Source: Ruegeria sp. HKCCSA071 (GTDB taxonomy: Bacteria; Pseudomonadota; Alphaproteobacteria; Rhodobacterales; Rhodobacteraceae). From it: a DNA stretch of 64,000 nucleotides. Below the pieces are notes generated by a model. It was not told the origin of the DNA. It saw only the letters and a program-made list of their open reading frames with translations, and ran no database searches. Below are positions 1-9,185 of this stretch, in pieces (positions within the stretch are counted from its first letter, which is position 1; each line of letters starts with the position of its first letter). The stretch covers positions 1,302,001 through 1,366,000 of the forward strand of contig NZ_JAEDOX010000001.1 of assembly GCF_017872555.1 (NCBI RefSeq), in the 5' to 3' direction. The position numbers and the translations under genes were made by a program.

Positions 1-390
1 TTCGTTCGGATGATAGAAACCGTCCGCCATCGCAATGTGAAAAAGCCCTTCCATCAGGTCACACAGGGTTGTGCTGTCTTCCGAGAACATGCGTGCGATT
101 TTGCGGGCGTAGTCCTGATATCCCGCCACGTCCGTACGGGCCATGTTGAAGACGCGGGCTGCACCTTCCTCATCTTCGCGTGCGATCTGAAACACGTCGC
201 GAAAAGCGGTGACCTCATCACGGGTCACCTGACCGTCTGCCTTGGCCATTTTGGCACCCAGTGCGATGACCGCAATCGTAAAGGCCACGGACCGTTCCGG
301 TGGCGAGCGTAGTTTTTCAAAAACTGCGGTCAGGCTTTCGCCTTGGGCAAGCGCGCTCAGCGCATCGGATATGCGGGTCCAGATCGACAT
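1..390 (-). CDS. TerB-domain (DjlA-like) protein, C-terminus cut by window edge
   Basis: The minus-strand reading frame is open from an ATG at 388-390 to the window edge, giving 130 residues that begin MSIWTRISDALSALAQGE. The middle part (VAFTIAVIALGAKMAKADGQ, then an acidic helix and FRDVF) is typical of the TerB/DjlA N-terminal fold, an all-helical domain thought to bind metal or act in tellurite and stress modules. In Rhodobacteraceae such proteins often carry a C-terminal J-domain, which would lie outside the window. It follows the GNAT gene on the same strand after 45 bp and could be the last gene of the VOC-GNAT unit. The family call is by pattern only; whether a J-domain exists cannot be seen. 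Confidence 0.8.
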   Translation of the reverse strand, partial: MSIWTRISDALSALAQGESLTAVFEKLRSPPERSVAFTIAVIALGAKMAKADGQVTRDEVTAFRDVFQIAREDEEGAARVFNMARTDVAGYQDYARKIARMFSEDSTTLCDLMEGLFHIAMADGFYHPNE

Positions 391-435
391 GACCGCACCC
401 TAGCGTCACAATTCAGGACTGTCAGGTCCAACAGG

Positions 436-924
436 TCATTCAGCACCAAGAATTTTCTGCATCAGCACAAGGTCCAGCCGCTGACCGAATTTGAAGCCGA
501 CTTCGGGCATCAGCCCGACTTTCGAATAGCCAAGTGCGGCATGAAACGCCTCGGCCCCCGGATTGGCCGAGGATATGCCCGCGACCAGAACATGAACGCC
601 TTGGGCTTGCGCAATATCCTGAAGCGCGGACATCAACGCACGCCCCACCCCTCTGCCGCGCGCGTCCGGTAACAGCTGGATCGTATGTTCGCATGTTTGC
701 GCATAACCGGGCCCGGTTCGGAAAGGGCCATATGTGGCAAAGCCGATAACGTGGCTGTCGTGCTCGGCAACCAGATAACCAGGCACGCGTGCCTTGATAT
801 CTTCGGCAATCTGGGCGGCGCTGCGTTCGTCCGTCGTGAAAGTGACCAAAGTGTCCCGGATTATCGCATTGGTGATCCGGGCAATGGCTGGTGCATCTGA
901 CACTGTGGCCGGGCGTATGTTCAT
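436..924 (-). CDS. GNAT family N-acetyltransferase (phosphinothricin acetyltransferase-like)
   Basis: 162-residue single-domain GNAT enzyme that would transfer acetyl from acetyl-CoA to an amine. The acetyl-CoA pyrophosphate loop is visible at about residues 88-97 (ARGRGVGRAL), and the order NIIRDTLVTF near residues 19-29 and GYSKVGLMPEVGFKFG near 132-147 resembles the Pat/YwnH subgroup, which acts on phosphinothricin, methionine sulfoximine or similar amino acid analogues. A longer in-frame ORF extends upstream, but the ATG at 922-924 is chosen because MNIRPAT is the normal GNAT start and it overlaps the VOC gene stop by 4 bp (ATGA), a sign of translational coupling. The true substrate cannot be told from sequence. 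Confidence 0.88.
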   Translation of the reverse strand: MNIRPATVSDAPAIARITNAIIRDTLVTFTTDERSAAQIAEDIKARVPGYLVAEHDSHVIGFATYGPFRTGPGYAQTCEHTIQLLPDARGRGVGRALMSALQDIAQAQGVHVLVAGISSANPGAEAFHAALGYSKVGLMPEVGFKFGQRLDLVLMQKILGAE

Positions 925-1523
925 TCCAGCACCCGAAGCCCATGCGGTGTCTCGATCTCTGCCTGCAAGGCGGCGGGGCCGGAATCGAATACCACATGAT
1001 CCAGCTCCCCCAGTTGACGTGCCAGTGTCAGGGCGTCGGGGTGGTAGACAACCAGACGCCGCAACCGGCACGCGCTGTCCTGCAATATGTTTGCCGGGTG
1101 CAGGTCGCCCTGCCATTCGATAAGGGCGGGAAACAGATTGTCGAACGGCAAACGCCCCGTTGGCGGAACCGCCATGCGCCATTGCAACGCGCCGCGGGTC
1201 AGATCGATGGGCTCTCCGGTGCCATCGGGGAAGATCGACAGTGTGGCCACGATATCCTCGACCCGGCATATCCAGTTCGTCAAACGCGGTCCGCCCTGAA
1301 AATTGTCCAGATCGAACCATCGCGGCCTGCCCGGAGGGTGCGCCTGCGGATCGATGGCAATCGCTTCCAGATAGAGCCCATCCCTGAGCCCCAGCAGTCT
1401 GTTATGTGTCCCGAATTTTTCGTGTTTCCCACCGGGTTGCAGTGCAACACCAAGCGCCTGTTCGATATGCGCAGACGCTTCTTCAAGCGTTTCGCCCGCG
1501 ACGGCCAGATGATCGAGTAACAT
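921..1523 (-). CDS. VOC family / glyoxalase-like domain protein
   Basis: 200-residue protein starting MLLDHLAVAGETLEEA. It has the glyoxalase-like layout (PF13468 type): an early His at residue 5 in LDHLAVAG, the block LGLRDGLYLEAIAID with a metal-type Glu, and a second half with GDLHPANIL. Such proteins bind a divalent metal, but the substrate is unknown. The upstream ORF extension is not used because the ATG at 1521-1523 has a purine-rich GGAGG just before it (CAGGAGGGTGCAC) and begins with the conserved LDH block. The stop overlaps the GNAT start by 4 bp, so the two genes are probably translated together. It lies just downstream of a terminator that ends the mutase transcript. Confidence 0.82.
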   Translation of the reverse strand: MLLDHLAVAGETLEEASAHIEQALGVALQPGGKHEKFGTHNRLLGLRDGLYLEAIAIDPQAHPPGRPRWFDLDNFQGGPRLTNWICRVEDIVATLSIFPDGTGEPIDLTRGALQWRMAVPPTGRLPFDNLFPALIEWQGDLHPANILQDSACRLRRLVVYHPDALTLARQLGELDHVVFDSGPAALQAEIETPHGLRVLE

Positions 1524-1538
1524 GTGCACCCTCCTGCG

Positions 1539-1568
1539 AAAACGACCGGACCCAAAGGGATCCGGTCG
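1539..1568 (-). terminator. Rho-independent terminator after methylmalonyl-CoA mutase
   Basis: On the minus strand the sequence forms a stem CGACCGGATCCC / GGGTCCGGTCG (one bulge) with a TTT loop, followed by TTTTCGC. It lies about 60 bp beyond the mutase stop and only about 15 bp before the VOC start codon, so it may also attenuate read-through into the VOC-GNAT genes. Confidence 0.75.
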
Positions 1569-1626
1569 CATGTTTTCGCCATTGGCGCAGGATCACAAGA
1601 GCTTTCGTTGAAAGTCTTGCCTTATG

Positions 1627-3753
1627 TCAGGGCCGCGCTTCGCGGATCAGGCGCAGAATGTCCTGAGCGGCCTCGGGAATGTTGGTGCCCGGACCAAAGA
1701 TGGCCTTAACCCCGTGGTCATACAGGAACTGGTAATCCTGCTGCGGGATCACCCCGCCACAGATCACAATGATATCGTCGGCCCCTGCTTTCTTCAGCTC
1801 TTCCACCAGCTGCGGTGCCAGCGTTTTATGCCCCGCCGCCTGCGAGGAAATGCCGACCACGTGAACGTCATTGTCCACCGCGTCCTGCGCGGCCTCAGCA
1901 GGTGTCTGGAACAGCGGGCCAACGTCAACATCAAAACCGATATCGGCAAAGGCTGTGGCGATAACCTTGGCACCGCGATCATGCCCGTCCTGCCCCATCT
2001 TGACCACCAGCAGACGGGGGCGGCGGCCTTCGGCCTCGGCAAAGTCCTCGATGGATTTCTGGATCGCGGCAAAGCCTTCGTCGCCCTCATAAGCAGCACC
2101 ATAGACACCGGCCAGGGTTTTCACCTCGGCGCGGTGGCGACCGAATTCTTTCTCCATTGCCATGCTGATCTCTCCTACGGATGCACGGGCGCGGGCGGCT
2201 TCGACCGCAGCGGCCAGCAGGTTTCCGCCCTCCTGGGCGGTCTTGGTCAGGGCGTCCAGCGCGGCTTGGCACGCGGCTTCATCACGGGTTGCGCGAATGC
2301 GTTCCAGCCGCGCCACCTGCGCCTCGCGTACGGCGACGTTGTCGACATCCAGAATGTCGATCGGGTCTTCCTGTTCCTTGCGGTACTTGTTGACGCCAAC
2401 AATCACTTCGTCGCCCCGGTCAATCATGGCCTGACGACGGGCCGCGCTTTCCTCGATCCGCAGCTTGGGCATGCCCGAGGCAACCGCCTTGGTCATGCCA
2501 CCCATCTCCTCGACCTCTTCCATCAGGGCCCAGGCTTTTTCGACCAGTTCATTGGTCAGGCTTTCGACATAGTAGGAACCGGCCAGCGGATCGACCACAT
2601 CAGTTACACCGGTTTCTTCCTGAAGCACGAGCTGCGTGTTCCGCGCGATGCGGGCCGAGAAATCGGTGGGCAGCGCAATTGCCTCGTCCAGAGCATTGGT
2701 ATGCAGGGACTGGGTGCCCCCAAGAACTGCACTCATCGCTTCATAGGCGGTGCGGATGACATTGTTGTAAGGGTCTTGTTCCTGAAGCGATACACCGGAA
2801 GTCTGGCAATGGGTGCGCAGCATTTTTGACCGTTCGGATTTCGCGCCGAACTCGGTCATGACCCGGTGCCACAGCGTGCGCGCGGCGCGCAATTTGGCGA
2901 TCTCCATGAAGAAATTCATGCCGATGGCAAAGAAGAAAGACAAACGACCAGCGAACTTGTCCACGTCCATCCCGGCCTCAGTCGCTGCACGGACGTATTC
3001 ACGCCCATCAGCCAGCGTATAGGCCAGTTCCTGTACAAGGTTCGCCCCGGCCTCTTGCATGTGATAGCCCGAGATCGAGATCGAGTTGAACTTGGGCATC
3101 TCGTTCGACGTGTATTCGATGATGTCCGAGATGATCTTCATCGACGGTTCGGGCGGGTAGATATAGGTGTTGCGCACCATGAATTCTTTCAGAATGTCGT
3201 TCTGAATGGTGCCGGACAGGACAGATTTGTCGTGACCCTGTTCTTCACCCGCAACAATGAAACTGGCCAGAATCGGAACAACCGCACCGTTCATGGTCAT
3301 CGAGACCGAGACCTTGTCCAACGGAATGCCGTCGAACAGGATCTTCATATCCTCGACACTGTCGATGGCAACGCCTGCCTTACCGACATCGCCAACAACG
3401 CGTGGGTGATCACTGTCATAGCCGCGATGTGTCGCCAGATCGAAGGCAACCGAAACGCCCTGCTGGCCCGCCGCCAGATTGCGCCGGTAGAACGCGTTCG
3501 ACTCCTCGGCGGTTGAGAAACCCGCATATTGGCGGATCGTCCATGGACGCCCGGCATACATCGTGGCCTTAACACCGCGAGTAAACGGGCCAAAGCCCGG
3601 CAACGACCCCATATGCGGCAGATCGGCGGTGTCTTCCTGGGTGTAAAGCGGTTTGACCGCGATGCCTTCCAGCGTTTCCTTGGTCAGGTCGTCCAACGGA
3701 CGTCCGCGCAGCTCTTTCTCGGCAAGCGCTGTCCAGTCCTTTGTGTCGGTCAT
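1627..3753 (-). CDS. scpA: Methylmalonyl-CoA mutase (adenosylcobalamin-dependent)
   Basis: 708 residues, the full length of a single-chain bacterial mutase. It converts (R)-methylmalonyl-CoA to succinyl-CoA, the last step of propionyl-CoA assimilation. The N-terminal TIM barrel is recognisable by [11 protein letters not shown] near residue 70, [19 protein letters not shown] and [10 protein letters not shown]. The C-terminal cobalamin domain has the DxHxxG motif as D589-G-H591-D-R-G594, which supplies the lower axial His, with [11 protein letters not shown] near the end. The start has a good GAGAGGAA ribosome site. It belongs with pccA and pccB in this window. No epimerase gene is present here, so that step must be encoded elsewhere. 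No oddities seen. Confidence 0.98.
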   Translation of the reverse strand: MTDTKDWTALAEKELRGRPLDDLTKETLEGIAVKPLYTQEDTADLPHMGSLPGFGPFTRGVKATMYAGRPWTIRQYAGFSTAEESNAFYRRNLAAGQQGVSVAFDLATHRGYDSDHPRVVGDVGKAGVAIDSVEDMKILFDGIPLDKVSVSMTMNGAVVPILASFIVAGEEQGHDKSVLSGTIQNDILKEFMVRNTYIYPPEPSMKIISDIIEYTSNEMPKFNSISISGYHMQEAGANLVQELAYTLADGREYVRAATEAGMDVDKFAGRLSFFFAIGMNFFMEIAKLRAARTLWHRVMTEFGAKSERSKMLRTHCQTSGVSLQEQDPYNNVIRTAYEAMSAVLGGTQSLHTNALDEAIALPTDFSARIARNTQLVLQEETGVTDVVDPLAGSYYVESLTNELVEKAWALMEEVEEMGGMTKAVASGMPKLRIEESAARRQAMIDRGDEVIVGVNKYRKEQEDPIDILDVDNVAVREAQVARLERIRATRDEAACQAALDALTKTAQEGGNLLAAAVEAARARASVGEISMAMEKEFGRHRAEVKTLAGVYGAAYEGDEGFAAIQKSIEDFAEAEGRRPRLLVVKMGQDGHDRGAKVIATAFADIGFDVDVGPLFQTPAEAAQDAVDNDVHVVGISSQAAGHKTLAPQLVEELKKAGADDIIVICGGVIPQQDYQFLYDHGVKAIFGPGTNIPEAAQDILRLIREARP

Positions 3754-3921
3754 TTCGATTTCCTCTCGTCAATACGGATGGCGGCCGCTGAAAGCGTCCG
3801 CGCCAAGGTCCTGCACTTGGCCTGATCATCCAGGCGCAAGCGCGAAAATGTGGTCACCCGGCGCAAATCGCCGGTCGCAATCGCGGGCACAGGGGCTATA
3901 TTCGATAGAACAGGAGGCCAC

Positions 3922-4368
3922 ATGATACGCACGCTTGCCTTTGTTTTCTCGGCACTAATCCCTCTGGCTGCTCTGGCGGCAGACGGAACCGCGACGTCTG
4001 ATGACAGTTTTGTCCGCCCGGTGGGTGAAAGTGAACTCAGCGAGTTTTTGTGGGTAAAACGCCCCATCGTGGTTTTCGCTGACACACCCGCCGATCCGCG
4101 GTTCCAGCAGCAGGTCGATATGCTTGTCGCAGAAGAAGCAGCCATGCGCGACCGTGATGTCATCGTGCTGACAGACACGGACCCGTCTGCCCGGTCTCCG
4201 ATCCGGACCAAGCTGCGGCCGCGTGGATTCCAGATGGTGTTCGTCGACAAGGACGGCGTGGTCAAATTGCGCAAACCCAGCCCGTGGAGCGTGCGTGAGA
4301 TTGGAAGGTCTATTGACAAGACCCCCCTGCGCGAACGCGAGATTCGCGAACGGCGCGAAGGGGGCTGA
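3922..4368 (+). CDS. DUF4174 domain periplasmic protein
   Basis: 148-residue secreted protein. It starts at the ATG at 3922, four bases after a perfect AGGAGG at 3912-3917. Residues 1-20 form a signal peptide (MIRTLAFVFSALIPLAALAA). The rest (SEFLWVKRPIVVFADTP, then RDVIVLTDTDPSAR and GFQMVFVDKDGVVKLRKP) has the thioredoxin-like pattern of DUF4174, and ends with the family's typical ..EIGRSIDKTPLREREIRER. No CxxC redox motif is present, so it is unlikely to be a thiol oxidoreductase. It sits alone on the plus strand between two minus-strand propionate genes. Function unknown. Confidence 0.85.
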   Translation: MIRTLAFVFSALIPLAALAADGTATSDDSFVRPVGESELSEFLWVKRPIVVFADTPADPRFQQQVDMLVAEEAAMRDRDVIVLTDTDPSARSPIRTKLRPRGFQMVFVDKDGVVKLRKPSPWSVREIGRSIDKTPLREREIRERREGG

Positions 4369-4444
4369 ACGCTTTCGCCATGCCCTAAGGCCCCGGTGCG
4401 ATGCGCCGGGAACTTTGGGTTGTATGTCGAAAGCGCCAACATGG

Positions 4445-6490
4445 TCACTCGAACTCGATGATCACGTCGTCCACAGCAAGGCTGTCACCGGGACCTGCAT
4501 TGACCTTGGCGACCACGCCCCTCTTTTCAGCGCGCAGGATGTTTTCCATCTTCATCGCCTCAATTGTGCATAGCGCCTGACCTTCCTGCACTTCCTGCCC
4601 CACTTCGACGTCAATCTTCACGACAAGGCCGGGCATCGGACAGAGCAGCATTTTCGAGGTATCTGGTGGCAGTTTTTCCGGCATCAGCTTGGCCAGTTCC
4701 GCCTGACGCGGACGGCGTACATGCACTTTCAAGTCCGCGCCGCGATTGCGAACGCGGAAACCGCCCGAGATCTTGCCGATTTTCAGAACCAGCGGGCTGC
4801 CATCCACGTCCAGAACCGCAAGTTGATCGCCCGGTGTCCAGTCCGACGCGACACGCAGGGACGATCCGTCGTCAAACTTGACCGTTGACCCTTCTTTGTC
4901 GGCATTGACCTGCACGGCGAAATCCTGCCCCTGCAATGTCACAACCCAGCGCTTGCCTACTTTGCGTTCGTGATTGTCCATCCGGCCCGACACGCGGGTG
5001 CGCCGGATTTCGGCGACGCGGTGCATCGCGGCGCAGGATGCAGCAATCCGGCGCAGATCCACTTCGGGCAACGTTACGCCCTCGAACCCGTCTGGATATT
5101 CTTCAGCGATAAAGGCCGTTGTCATGTCACCGCTGACAAACTTCGGGTGATCCATCACTGCCGACAGGAACGGCAGGTTGTGACCGATGCCTTCCACTTC
5201 GAAACTGTCCAACGCCACGCGCATCGCTTCGATTGCTTTTTCGCGGGTCGGGGCCCAAGTGCAGAGCTTGGCGATCATCGGGTCGTAATACATACTGATC
5301 TCGCCGCCCTCGTAGACGCCGGTATCGTTACGTACGGCGGTTTCGCCTTCGGGTGCTTCACCCTGCCATTTACCGTTGACCAGCAACGGACCGGCCGCGG
5401 TTTCCTGCGGCGGGCGATACCGGGTCAGACGACCGATCGACGGCAGGAAGTTGCGATACGGGTCTTCCGCATACAGACGGTTTTCAATCGCCCAGCCGGT
5501 CAGGGTCACGTCATCCTGTGTTATCGATAGCTTTTCACCCGCTGCGACACGGATCATCTGCTCGACCAGATCGACGCCGGTGATCAGTTCCGTGACAGGG
5601 TGTTCCACCTGCAGGCGCGTGTTCATTTCGAGGAAGTAGAAGTTCTTGTCTCCGTCCACAATGAACTCGACCGTACCAGCACTCGCGTAGTTCACGGCCT
5701 TGGCCAGAGCGACAGCCTGTTCACCCATCGCCTTGCGGGTTTCGGGATCAAGGAAGGGTGACGGCGCCTCTTCCACCACTTTCTGGTTCCGGCGCTGGAT
5801 CGAGCATTCACGCTCGCCCAGGTAGATGCCATTTCCGTGACTGTCGCACAGAACCTGAATTTCGATATGGCGCGGCTGAGTTACGAATTTTTCGATGAAG
5901 ATCCGGTCATCTCCGAACGAGTTTGCGGCTTCGTTCTTGGACGACTGAAAGCCTTCGCGCGCCTCTTCATCGCTCCACGCGATGCGCATGCCCTTGCCAC
6001 CGCCACCGGCGCTGGCTTTGATCATGACCGGATAACCGATGTCGTTCGAGATCCTGACCGCCTCGTCGGCGTCCTCGATCAGCCCCATGTAACCCGGAAC
6101 CGTCGAAACTCCGGCCTCCTGTGCGATCTTCTTCGAAGTAATCTTGTCGCCCATGCTTTCGATTGCACCGACAGGGGGGCCAACAAAAGCGACACCTTCG
6201 GCCTCAAGCGCTTCGGCGAACTTCGAATTTTCCGACAGGAAGCCATAGCCGGGATGAACCGCCTGCGCGCCGCTTTGACGGATGGCATCCATGACCTTGT
6301 CGATCACAATGTAGGACTGGTTCGCCGGGGGCGGACCGATATGCACGGCTTCGTCGGCCATCGACACATGCAGCGCGTTCTTGTCCGCGTCCGAATAAAT
6401 GGCAACGGTGCCGATACCCATCTTGCGGGCGGTCTTGATGACCCGGCAGGCGATCTCGCCCCGGTTGGCGATCAGGATCTTATTGAACAT
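4445..6490 (-). CDS. pccA: Propionyl-CoA carboxylase alpha subunit (biotin carboxylase + BCCP)
   Basis: 681 residues. It carboxylates its own biotin with ATP and bicarbonate and passes the carboxyl group to PccB, which makes (S)-methylmalonyl-CoA. Domains in order: biotin carboxylase N-domain (KILIANRGEIACRVIKTARKMG, residues 4-25), ATP-grasp with GGGGKGM at 162-168 and ECSIQRRNQK, biotin carboxylase C-domain, a PccA-type linker (BT) domain, and a C-terminal biotinyl domain with EAMKMEN; the biotinylated lysine is K647. Length and linker fit PccA better than acetyl-CoA carboxylase AccC. The lipoprotein gene upstream on the same strand is separated by a strong terminator, so pccA needs its own promoter in the short gap after it. 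Confidence 0.97.
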   Translation of the reverse strand: MFNKILIANRGEIACRVIKTARKMGIGTVAIYSDADKNALHVSMADEAVHIGPPPANQSYIVIDKVMDAIRQSGAQAVHPGYGFLSENSKFAEALEAEGVAFVGPPVGAIESMGDKITSKKIAQEAGVSTVPGYMGLIEDADEAVRISNDIGYPVMIKASAGGGGKGMRIAWSDEEAREGFQSSKNEAANSFGDDRIFIEKFVTQPRHIEIQVLCDSHGNGIYLGERECSIQRRNQKVVEEAPSPFLDPETRKAMGEQAVALAKAVNYASAGTVEFIVDGDKNFYFLEMNTRLQVEHPVTELITGVDLVEQMIRVAAGEKLSITQDDVTLTGWAIENRLYAEDPYRNFLPSIGRLTRYRPPQETAAGPLLVNGKWQGEAPEGETAVRNDTGVYEGGEISMYYDPMIAKLCTWAPTREKAIEAMRVALDSFEVEGIGHNLPFLSAVMDHPKFVSGDMTTAFIAEEYPDGFEGVTLPEVDLRRIAASCAAMHRVAEIRRTRVSGRMDNHERKVGKRWVVTLQGQDFAVQVNADKEGSTVKFDDGSSLRVASDWTPGDQLAVLDVDGSPLVLKIGKISGGFRVRNRGADLKVHVRRPRQAELAKLMPEKLPPDTSKMLLCPMPGLVVKIDVEVGQEVQEGQALCTIEAMKMENILRAEKRGVVAKVNAGPGDSLAVDDVIIEFE

Positions 6491-6523
6491 GAAACGTCCT
6501 TTGGCTTGGTGTTCCGGAAACGC

Positions 6524-6560
6524 AAAACGCCGCCGCAGGGTACGATCCCCACGACGGCGT
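6524..6560 (-). terminator. Strong rho-independent terminator after the small lipoprotein gene
   Basis: On the minus strand ACGCCGTCGTGGGG pairs over 14 positions (with G-U wobbles) with CCCTGCGGCGGCGT across a 6-base loop, followed by TTTT. It lies between the lipoprotein stop and the pccA start and must be bypassed or followed by a new promoter for pccA. Confidence 0.8.
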
Positions 6561-6606
6561 GATGCGCAATGATGGCTGAGGCGCCAGGCGCCCCGAATGA
6601 TATGCG

Positions 6607-6810
6607 TTAGTTACAGTTGTTCTGCGTCTTGCAGTACAGCACGTTGCCCGCTGCACCGACGGCCGCGCCAAACAGCGGGTCGGCATTGAGGACCGCGGCC
6701 CCCACAGCCCCTGCACCACCGCCGAGGAGTGCCTGTTCGCCCGTGGTGTCACCGCACGCGGCCAGACCCGCACAGGTCGCCGCAACAAGGATGAGTTTCG
6801 AGAATCGCAT
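6607..6810 (-). CDS. Small glycine-zipper lipoprotein
   Basis: 67 residues: a lipoprotein signal peptide with lipobox LAAC (Cys at residue 19, MRFSKLILVAATCAGLAAC), followed by a short glycine/alanine-rich stretch (LLGGGAGAVGAAV...GAAVGAAGN) that could form a glycine-zipper membrane-associated hairpin, and a C-terminal YCKTQNNCN with two cysteines. Small lipoproteins of this type are common next to pccA in roseobacters (recalled, not checked). Function unknown. It is followed by its own terminator. Its ribosome site (AAAAGGGCAGACACA upstream of the ATG) is acceptable. Confidence 0.8.
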   Translation of the reverse strand: MRFSKLILVAATCAGLAACGDTTGEQALLGGGAGAVGAAVLNADPLFGAAVGAAGNVLYCKTQNNCN

Positions 6811-7460
6811 TGTGTCTGCCCTTTTAGGTTTCTTGGTTCGTTTGGGATCAGATGCGCGAAATGGGGCCTGTTATTCAATATCAATGCAGTTGCAGGCAGG
6901 TTTTGTGCAGGTTTTCGCTTCTCTTTGGCCATGGGAGCCAAAAAGAAAAACGCGGACAGGTCTATGTGGGGAACACAAGCCTGCCCGCGCAAGGAAGGGG
7001 TACGGAATAGTAGGTGCATGTGCGGCGCAGGCAAAGTAGAGCCGCACGGCCTATTCAGTTTGCACGGCACAATCCGTTGGGCAATCACAGTATTGTTTCC
7101 TAGGGACAACTCGGCTGGTTTCTGCCCAAGCCGCAAAAGGGCGCGCAACTTCGTGCCGACAGCATTCAAGTGAATTACCAGCGCGAAAGCCCCGTTCACC
7201 GTCACAGTTTCGTTACAAAACGGGCCGCTGCCGATGCTTTCTGCGGTTGCAGCATCACGAATCGCCGCCACTCCACCGGCGGAGGAATTACGGCGCAGCA
7301 GAGCGTTAGATGACAGGTTCAAGACGCTGTGATTCAAGAAGTCGAAAAAGGCACATTTTCTTGAGAAATCAGATAGTTCTATTCTCTTTCTCGTGATTTC
7401 CAAAGATTTCTGCTGCGTGAAACGGTCCCTGGGCACACTCGCACTCAAAGGAACACCCAC
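6811..7460. other. 650-bp intergenic region between lipoprotein gene and porin
   Basis: No convincing gene: the ORFs here (for example 6617-7039 and 6925-7173 plus strand) lack ribosome sites and recognisable products. It must hold the divergent promoters of the lipoprotein gene and the porin. Close to the porin, GAAATCA (7365-7371) and TGATTTC (7394-7400) form an inverted repeat with a 22-base pyrimidine-rich spacer. The part at about 7320-7420 is visibly AT-richer than its surroundings, as expected for a promoter region. Confidence 0.55.
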
Positions 7461-8612
7461 ATGACTATGACTAGAAAAAAGGCACTCCTGCTCGCTGCCT
7501 CTGCGCTCAGTGTGACCGGCACGTTTGCTGTCGCCCAGGACGCCCAGACCCAGGCCGAACTCGACGCTTTGCGCGCCCGGGTCGAGGCGCTGGAAGCCGA
7601 CAAAAGCGGCCCCGCCAACGGAGATTTCCGCATCGGCAACACCGTTCTGGACGTTTACGGATACGTGAAGGCCGATTTCTTCTATGACTTCGACTACGAT
7701 CAGGGGGATACGGCGTTCGTGAATGTTATCGGCGAACCCTCTGCCGCAACCGACGGCACCTTCGGGGCAACCGTTCGCCAATCGCGGATCGGACTGCGTA
7801 CCACCACCCCAAGCGGGATCGGTGACATTGGCGGACAGCTTGAGCTTGACCTGTTCGGTTCCGGCGGCACGGCTGAATTGCGCATTCGCCATGCCAACAT
7901 CACCATCGGCGATCAGTTCCTGATTGGTCAGTACTGGACCAACTTCCAACCATTGGACACCTACCCGACCACTGTCGAATTCAACGGCCCGGTGGGTATC
8001 GCATTCGCTCGTGTCCCACAGCTGAGATACACCGGACAGCTTGGCAGCAATGCACAGTTTGCGGTCTCGATCGAAGAGAACGTCAGCGGGTCGAATTCCG
8101 ATGATCCCGTCCTGACGGCCTCGGCGGAATATAACGACGGTACGTACATTGCCCGTGGTGCCGTTTTGTACGGTAAAGCCAATTCCGGCAATGTCGAAGT
8201 GGATCAAACCGGCTTTACGCTTTCGGGCGGCATCCGCCCCTGGCAAGGCGGGTTGTTTCAGGTCAACTACGTCACAGGTGAGGCACTTGGCCCGTACCTG
8301 ATCGGTCTCGGCGATGCCATTGTCGGTGGGCAGGCCAACGATGTGGATGGCTACACCGTGGAATTCAGGCAGGACCTCGGCGCAAAGTGGAATGTCGGTA
8401 TTGCTTACGGTCGTGAAGACTATGATCTGCCAACCTCGACCGGGACGCTGTCCTTCACCGAGCTGGAAACGATCCATGTCAACGCGTTCTACAAGGCGAC
8501 GGACAGTCTGACGCTCAGCGCCGAATACATCTATGGCGAGCGGAATGACGCGCCCACCGGCAGAACCTTTGACGGCAGCCGCGTTCAGCTTGCAGCCCAG
8601 TTGAACTTCTGA
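7461..8612 (+). CDS. DcaP-like outer-membrane porin
   Basis: 383 residues. A signal peptide (about residues 1-25, ending AVAQ) is followed by a short coiled coil (QAELDALRARVEALEAD, about 31-47) and then alternating beta-strand sequence to a C-terminal Phe (...QLAAQLNF), the outer-membrane assembly signal. The coiled coil plus DVYGYVKADFFYDFDYDQGD and RQSRIGLRT match the DcaP trimeric transporter family, which takes up small anionic compounds such as dicarboxylates or phthalate. The ribosome site AAAGGA lies before the ATG at 7461. It is the only plus-strand gene in this part of the propionate cluster and is followed by its own terminator, so it is transcribed alone. A role in uptake of organic acids is an inference. 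Confidence 0.9.
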   Translation: MTMTRKKALLLAASALSVTGTFAVAQDAQTQAELDALRARVEALEADKSGPANGDFRIGNTVLDVYGYVKADFFYDFDYDQGDTAFVNVIGEPSAATDGTFGATVRQSRIGLRTTTPSGIGDIGGQLELDLFGSGGTAELRIRHANITIGDQFLIGQYWTNFQPLDTYPTTVEFNGPVGIAFARVPQLRYTGQLGSNAQFAVSIEENVSGSNSDDPVLTASAEYNDGTYIARGAVLYGKANSGNVEVDQTGFTLSGGIRPWQGGLFQVNYVTGEALGPYLIGLGDAIVGGQANDVDGYTVEFRQDLGAKWNVGIAYGREDYDLPTSTGTLSFTELETIHVNAFYKATDSLTLSAEYIYGERNDAPTGRTFDGSRVQLAAQLNF

Positions 8613-8622
8613 GACCACACAT

Positions 8623-8651
8623 AAATCCTGCCCGGTTTCGGGCAGGATTTT
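8623..8651 (+). terminator. Rho-independent terminator of the porin gene
   Basis: Perfect stem AAATCCTGCCCG / CGGGCAGGATTT with a GTTT loop and a trailing T run, 10 bp after the porin stop. Confidence 0.88.
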
Positions 8652-8698
8652 CCCGAAACTGGCAGTGATCGGATTATGTGCGGCAGCGAATGTCACAA

Positions 8699-9052
8699 TC
8701 AGTCCATCCCGTCGATGATGTCCGGGAAGGATGCGCGCGCAGCGTTTACGTCGATAACGAGCAAGGCATCATAACTGGCCGGATCAAAGGGGTCTTCTGC
8801 CGGGATGACTTCGCGCCCGAACAGCCAGCTCAAACGCCCAGCATCCAGATTGCCCCGTTCGAACGGCTGGTCGCCGAAATGGGCCCAAAGGGCTTCCATG
8901 AACGCACTATCAGCGCGCCTGTCCGCAGGTTTACGGTCCCGAAACCGCTCGCGCCGCGTTAACGGTGTAGCGCCCTTTGGGTTGGCGCGACGAATGGTGA
9001 ACTGAAAGTCAGTGCCTGAAAGGCGACCGGGGAAACCACGATGCTTCAGCAT
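8699..9052 (-). CDS. Hypothetical protein (117 aa)
   Basis: I do not recognise this protein. It is 117 residues with a basic N-terminal half (LTRRERFRDRKPADRR) and an acidic C-terminal half (REVIPAEDPFDPASYDALLVIDVNAARASFPDIIDGMD). No signal peptide or membrane segment is seen, so it is probably cytoplasmic. The start at 9052 has a good ribosome site (AGAGGG, 7-base spacer). It lies on the same strand as pccB and the DUF6497-like gene, about 130 bp after the latter, so the three may be co-transcribed. Reality as a gene rests on the ribosome site, position and reading frame only. Confidence 0.62.
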   Translation of the reverse strand: MLKHRGFPGRLSGTDFQFTIRRANPKGATPLTRRERFRDRKPADRRADSAFMEALWAHFGDQPFERGNLDAGRLSWLFGREVIPAEDPFDPASYDALLVIDVNAARASFPDIIDGMD

Positions 9053-9185
9053 GAAAGGCCCTCTTGTGTCATACTTGCAGACAAAAGCAATTCGAGCCCG
9101 AAAAGGGATGGGGTCATGATGCGCACCTCCAAAGCCGCACAGTTGGTCTGAGACGCTTTGTACTCATGGATTCCTGCGGTCATGG

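Noticed and set aside
1624..2829. 401-codon plus-strand ORF opposite methylmalonyl-CoA mutase
   Set aside because: Shadow of the mutase; no ribosome site or family match.
6811..7460. Small plus-strand ORFs (6617-7039, 6925-7173) in the porin upstream region
   Set aside because: No ribosome site and no recognisable product.
6480..8696. 738-codon minus-strand ORF opposite the porin
   Set aside because: Antisense shadow of the DcaP porin and the 650-bp gap; the translation has no family resemblance, and the real lipoprotein gene lies in another frame of the same strand.
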